Part shown: positions 47,495 through 49,997 of the stretch, piece by piece | Layout: each line of letters begins with the position of its first letter | Position numbering within the stretch: position 1 is the first letter of the stretch | Source of the DNA: a virus | Strand: one strand, 5' to 3' | DNA: 49,997 nt | Virus record (IMG/VR): IMGVR_UViG_3300042565_000181 | Coordinates: 1 to 49,997 of that record | Made by a program: the position numbers and the translations under genes | Notes under the pieces: model-generated | Seen by the model: the letters and a program-made list of their open reading frames with translations, nothing else | Told to the model about the DNA's origin: nothing | Databases searched by the model: none

Positions 47495-49677
47495 TGTGGC
47501 ATTCCTTGTGGTGGCATTTCTTCTTGCGTCATCTCCATAGGCATGGATTCTTCCCGCATTTCAGGCATCTGGTTCATTGTGTTTTGTGACTCCATTGCCG
47601 CCGCAACTACGCCCATAGCAATGTCCTGAATCTGTTGCTCAGTCATGCCAGCCTGCACAGCAGAAATTCGCTGTGTTTCGGCTTGATACGCTTTAATTTC
47701 AGTTTCGTAGTCTTTGCGCTTCATATCTTGCGCTTCGATGGACTTGCCCACGTTCTGGATCATCTGGTGCATCTGCTCCATCTCTTGGCCCATCGCTTGC
47801 ATCTGCTGCTGCGCGGCTTGCAGTTCCGGATTGTCCTCGCCATCGCCCATCAGTTTCGGATCAATAGTCTTGGCAAAGCGTTTTGCCATCTCTTGCGCGC
47901 CAGGCCAGTCCATGTTCTTGACAAACAAGTCACCGGCCACCGCCCACAGTTGTGGGTTGCCTTGCAGCAGTTGGGCCATCGCCTCTAGCGCCTCCTGACG
48001 CTTGGTCGCGTAGCCTGGGCCAGTGGTAGCCACCACATCGTACTTGCCGACGCCAGGGTTGTAGATTTTCTCCATCACAATGCCGCGCTCGTCAACGATC
48101 TTGTTGACCGGCTCGGCTTGATCGGGGTTAATCTTGACCATCTTCGTTTCGCCGTCTTCACCAATGATGCGGGCAATACGCTGCGTGTCGTAAATCTTGG
48201 GAATCAAGTCCACCAACTGGCGGGCCACATGACGCACGCCACGGGCTAGGTTGTCACCATAGTGGTAAGTCCCGACATCACCCTCGCGCTGACGCGCAAG
48301 AATGGCTTTTCCTGAGCGTTCGTTGCCGCCTTGGCCCAAACTGGCGTTATATTGGCCTGTGGTGGACTTAATGTCCTCAGATGCGCCCGCCTTGGCTTGC
48401 AGGAGGCCGCTGGAAGCCATCGGCGGCTGTGCCCGCTGGGGTAGTGGCATAACCGAGCCTTGGCCGTCCGTAACGTCTGGATTGACCTCCAAATACGGCC
48501 AATTGGTCGTGTTAGCGGTCTTCCACTTGTCTTCGTAGCCCTCAAACTGCCCGCCGTAGCCGATAAATGGCGCTTTAGGAGCCAAAGCCAGCATCTCGGC
48601 CTCTTGGCTGACCCAGTAGTTGTACATGCGCTGGGCATCCTTGGCGTTACGCACAAGGCCAGACACATACAAACGGCCATCAACCTCAAATTCGTTGCCG
48701 ACAATGCGGATTACGGGGATGTACTTACCCGCCCAGTCGCGTTCTTCAAGGATTTCGTAGCCGTTGATCTTGCAATACTTAATCTTTTGGCGGTCAGACT
48801 CGCGGCTTTTCTTCGGTTTGCCGTAGATAGCCTTGAGTTGCTTGTCTTCGGGGCTACCGTCAAAGGCAGTGATGTTGCCTGGGTACAGGTTCAGCGTAGC
48901 GCGGTCAAAATCAACGTAATAGTAGTCAGCCACACGGATCGTGTCTTCGTTCAGCCAGTTGCTGATCGACTGGTCGCCCACGCCCAAGGATTGCAACGTT
49001 GTGATGGGCGCTGCGTCTGGATACAGGCGCTCGTACTCTGCACGGGTCAGGTCTTCGGTGATAAAACAATACTTGGCGTCTGCGCCAGTAGGGTCTTGAA
49101 TCATCGGGTCCATGTAGACCGAGAACGAGTTGCGGATACGCCCGATCTTGATGTCCTGATCGAAGGTGTCATCATCGCAGTACTCGGTCAGCAGGCGCAG
49201 GTAGCCTTCGCCGTAGGACACTTGATTTTCGCAGGCCGTGTCGTAGGCCACATCAGCATCAGAGATGTACTCGATGTGCCGGATCATGCCGTTGAAAATG
49301 TCGGCCACTTGAATGTCGGCTTTGTCATCCACGGGGATGACCTTGGCACCAGGTCGGTTCTGCCGCTGGTCGTTGGTCACTTGACGCACATGCTGCGGCA
49401 GCTTGTTGATCGTCAGGCACGGGCGGGCGTTGATGGTTTGACCCTGCACCGCACCGCGAGTCGCCAGCACATCCGACGGCCACTGCCAGTGGTTGTCGGG
49501 CGAACCGGCGTAGAACTTCAGGTCATCAATCTCGTCTTCACGCGACTCAGACAGGGCCGACATAGCCATGTCCAAACGGGCGCGGGCGGTAGCCAAAACG
49601 CTGGCGTTGGTTTTGTCTTTAGCCGAACCACCAACCGCAACGGCTGCTGCGGCGACGATGCCTGTTGGGTCTGCCAT
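47491..49677 (-). CDS. Portal protein, P22 gp1-like, copy B
   Basis: 728 aa from MADPTGIVAAA (ATG 49677), colinear with copy A except for a shorter C-terminus (ends MTQEEMPPQGMPQ) and changes around the LYEAETKRIA/AYQAETQRIS helix. Same start logic: the small basic gene ends just upstream. Dodecameric packaging vertex by family. Confidence 0.92.
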   Translation of the reverse strand: MADPTGIVAAAAVAVGGSAKDKTNASVLATARARLDMAMSALSESREDEIDDLKFYAGSPDNHWQWPSDVLATRGAVQGQTINARPCLTINKLPQHVRQVTNDQRQNRPGAKVIPVDDKADIQVADIFNGMIRHIEYISDADVAYDTACENQVSYGEGYLRLLTEYCDDDTFDQDIKIGRIRNSFSVYMDPMIQDPTGADAKYCFITEDLTRAEYERLYPDAAPITTLQSLGVGDQSISNWLNEDTIRVADYYYVDFDRATLNLYPGNITAFDGSPEDKQLKAIYGKPKKSRESDRQKIKYCKINGYEILEERDWAGKYIPVIRIVGNEFEVDGRLYVSGLVRNAKDAQRMYNYWVSQEAEMLALAPKAPFIGYGGQFEGYEDKWKTANTTNWPYLEVNPDVTDGQGSVMPLPQRAQPPMASSGLLQAKAGASEDIKSTTGQYNASLGQGGNERSGKAILARQREGDVGTYHYGDNLARGVRHVARQLVDLIPKIYDTQRIARIIGEDGETKMVKINPDQAEPVNKIVDERGIVMEKIYNPGVGKYDVVATTGPGYATKRQEALEAMAQLLQGNPQLWAVAGDLFVKNMDWPGAQEMAKRFAKTIDPKLMGDGEDNPELQAAQQQMQAMGQEMEQMHQMIQNVGKSIEAQDMKRKDYETEIKAYQAETQRISAVQAGMTEQQIQDIAMGVVAAAMESQNTMNQMPEMREESMPMEMTQEEMPPQGMPQ

Positions 49678-49678
49678 G

Positions 49679-49810
49679 TTATTTCTTTTCTGCTTTACGC
49701 TTGACCGAATATGCAATCGCTACGGCCTGCTTCACGGGCTTACCCGCCGCAACTTCAGCCTTGACGTTCTTGCGGAATGCTTCGGGTGTCTTTGACTTAA
49801 CTAGCGGCAT
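49679..49810 (-). CDS. Small basic protein before portal, copy B
   Basis: 43 aa: [20 protein letters not shown]..., ending [10 protein letters not shown]; identical to the copy A protein for 38 residues, then diverges in the Lys-rich tail. Confidence 0.75.
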   Translation of the reverse strand: MPLVKSKTPEAFRKNVKAEVAAGKPVKQAVAIAYSVKRKAEKK

Positions 49811-49811
49811 T

Positions 49812-49997
49812 TTATGCTCCGATGTGCAAAACAGCGAAATTAATTTTTAGCGTGTCTGTGTACGCATTGTTGGACACGTTGCTTAGATTGACAGTAAATG
49901 CGCCGTCTGCCACGGTCACTACTGCTATAACATACGCAAATGTAGCCGTTGCGCCAGACGCAATGTTGACAATAACTGTGTCTAAAGCAGACACTTG
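49812..49997 (-). CDS. Virion-associated protein, copy B, partial at right edge
   Basis: The C-terminal 61 codons of the homologue of 12591-13043. Nucleotide comparison with 12591-12776 shows two differences in 186 bases, closer than elsewhere in the two modules. The N-terminal part lies outside the window. Confidence 0.8.
   Translation of the reverse strand, partial: QVSALDTVIVNIASGATATFAYVIAVVTVADGAFTVNLSNVSNNAYTDTLKINFAVLHIGA

Noticed and set aside
48460-49704. Long plus-strand ORF (414 codons) opposite the portal gene
   Set aside because: Exact antisense of a well-conserved portal gene; the same kind of ORF lies opposite copy A portal and opposite the coat genes. It is a by-product of codon usage, with no start site or protein-like sequence.
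1-49997. Tandem prophage boundary with att sites
   Set aside because: No integrase, excisionase, repressor, tRNA or host gene is found between or around the two modules.

Overview
The window is double-stranded DNA tailed-phage sequence with P22-like virion architecture (podovirus type). Coat, portal, scaffold, gp4/gp10-like tail-hub and ejection genes are recognisable by sequence pattern and order. No bacterial housekeeping gene, tRNA, rRNA, integrase, excisionase or CI-like repressor is visible, so nothing here points to a temperate lifestyle. Gene style (tail and structural families typical of freshwater and marine virome contigs, moderate GC, tight ATGA/TAATG coupling) would fit a phage of an aquatic proteobacterium, perhaps Burkholderiales. 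That host guess is inference only.

Layout. (1) 1-15.4 kb, minus strand, 'copy A': small and large terminase, three small proteins, portal, a variable adhesin/decoration block, scaffold, coat, decoration-like proteins, gp4-like and gp10-like tail proteins, tail fibre, a GNAT-like enzyme, an ejection protein and the start of a second ejection protein cut by the left edge. (2) 15.4-16.09 kb: non-coding region packed with TGTGGACAA / CTATCCACA nonamers, the best origin candidate, ending in a sigma70-like rightward promoter. (3) 16.09-17.91 kb, plus strand: ten tiny early genes ending in a hairpin terminator. (4) 17.9-25.0 kb, minus strand: replication operon (DUF2800-type nuclease, putative ssDNA-binding protein, PAPS-reductase-like protein, family A DNA polymerase, primase-helicase). 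(5) 25.1-29.9 kb, plus strand: VRR-NUC nuclease, truncated C5-methyltransferase-like protein, SNF2-type helicase and many small genes. (6) 29.9-34.7 kb, minus strand: endolysin, holins, and tail-fibre or receptor-binding proteins with their small accessory genes. (7) 34.7-50.0 kb, minus strand, 'copy B': three ejection proteins, a cupin-SET protein, tail fibre, gp10, gp4, decoration, coat, scaffold and portal, ending inside the homologue of the gene at 12591-13043.

The two structural modules are homologous and in the same order and orientation, but they are not identical. Reading leftward, copy B plus regions 6-2 plus the copy A terminases make one complete phage gene set. Position 49997 corresponds to about 12776, so one genome would be about 37 kb. 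The window therefore looks like slightly more than one turn around a circularly permuted genome, with the second turn coming from a different strain. A chimeric metagenomic assembly, a mixed concatemer or a true tandem of two related phages would all look like this, and the sequence alone cannot separate them. The comparison is informative in itself: it shows which cassettes are swapped (GNAT versus SET, the adhesin block, the fibre) and where coat substitutions cluster.

Functional logic: two divergent early promoter regions (about 16.0 and 25.07 kb) would drive small host-takeover genes, nucleases and replication genes. One long leftward late unit would run terminase, head, tail, ejection, receptor binding and lysis, and it meets the rightward early unit tail-to-tail near 29.9 kb.
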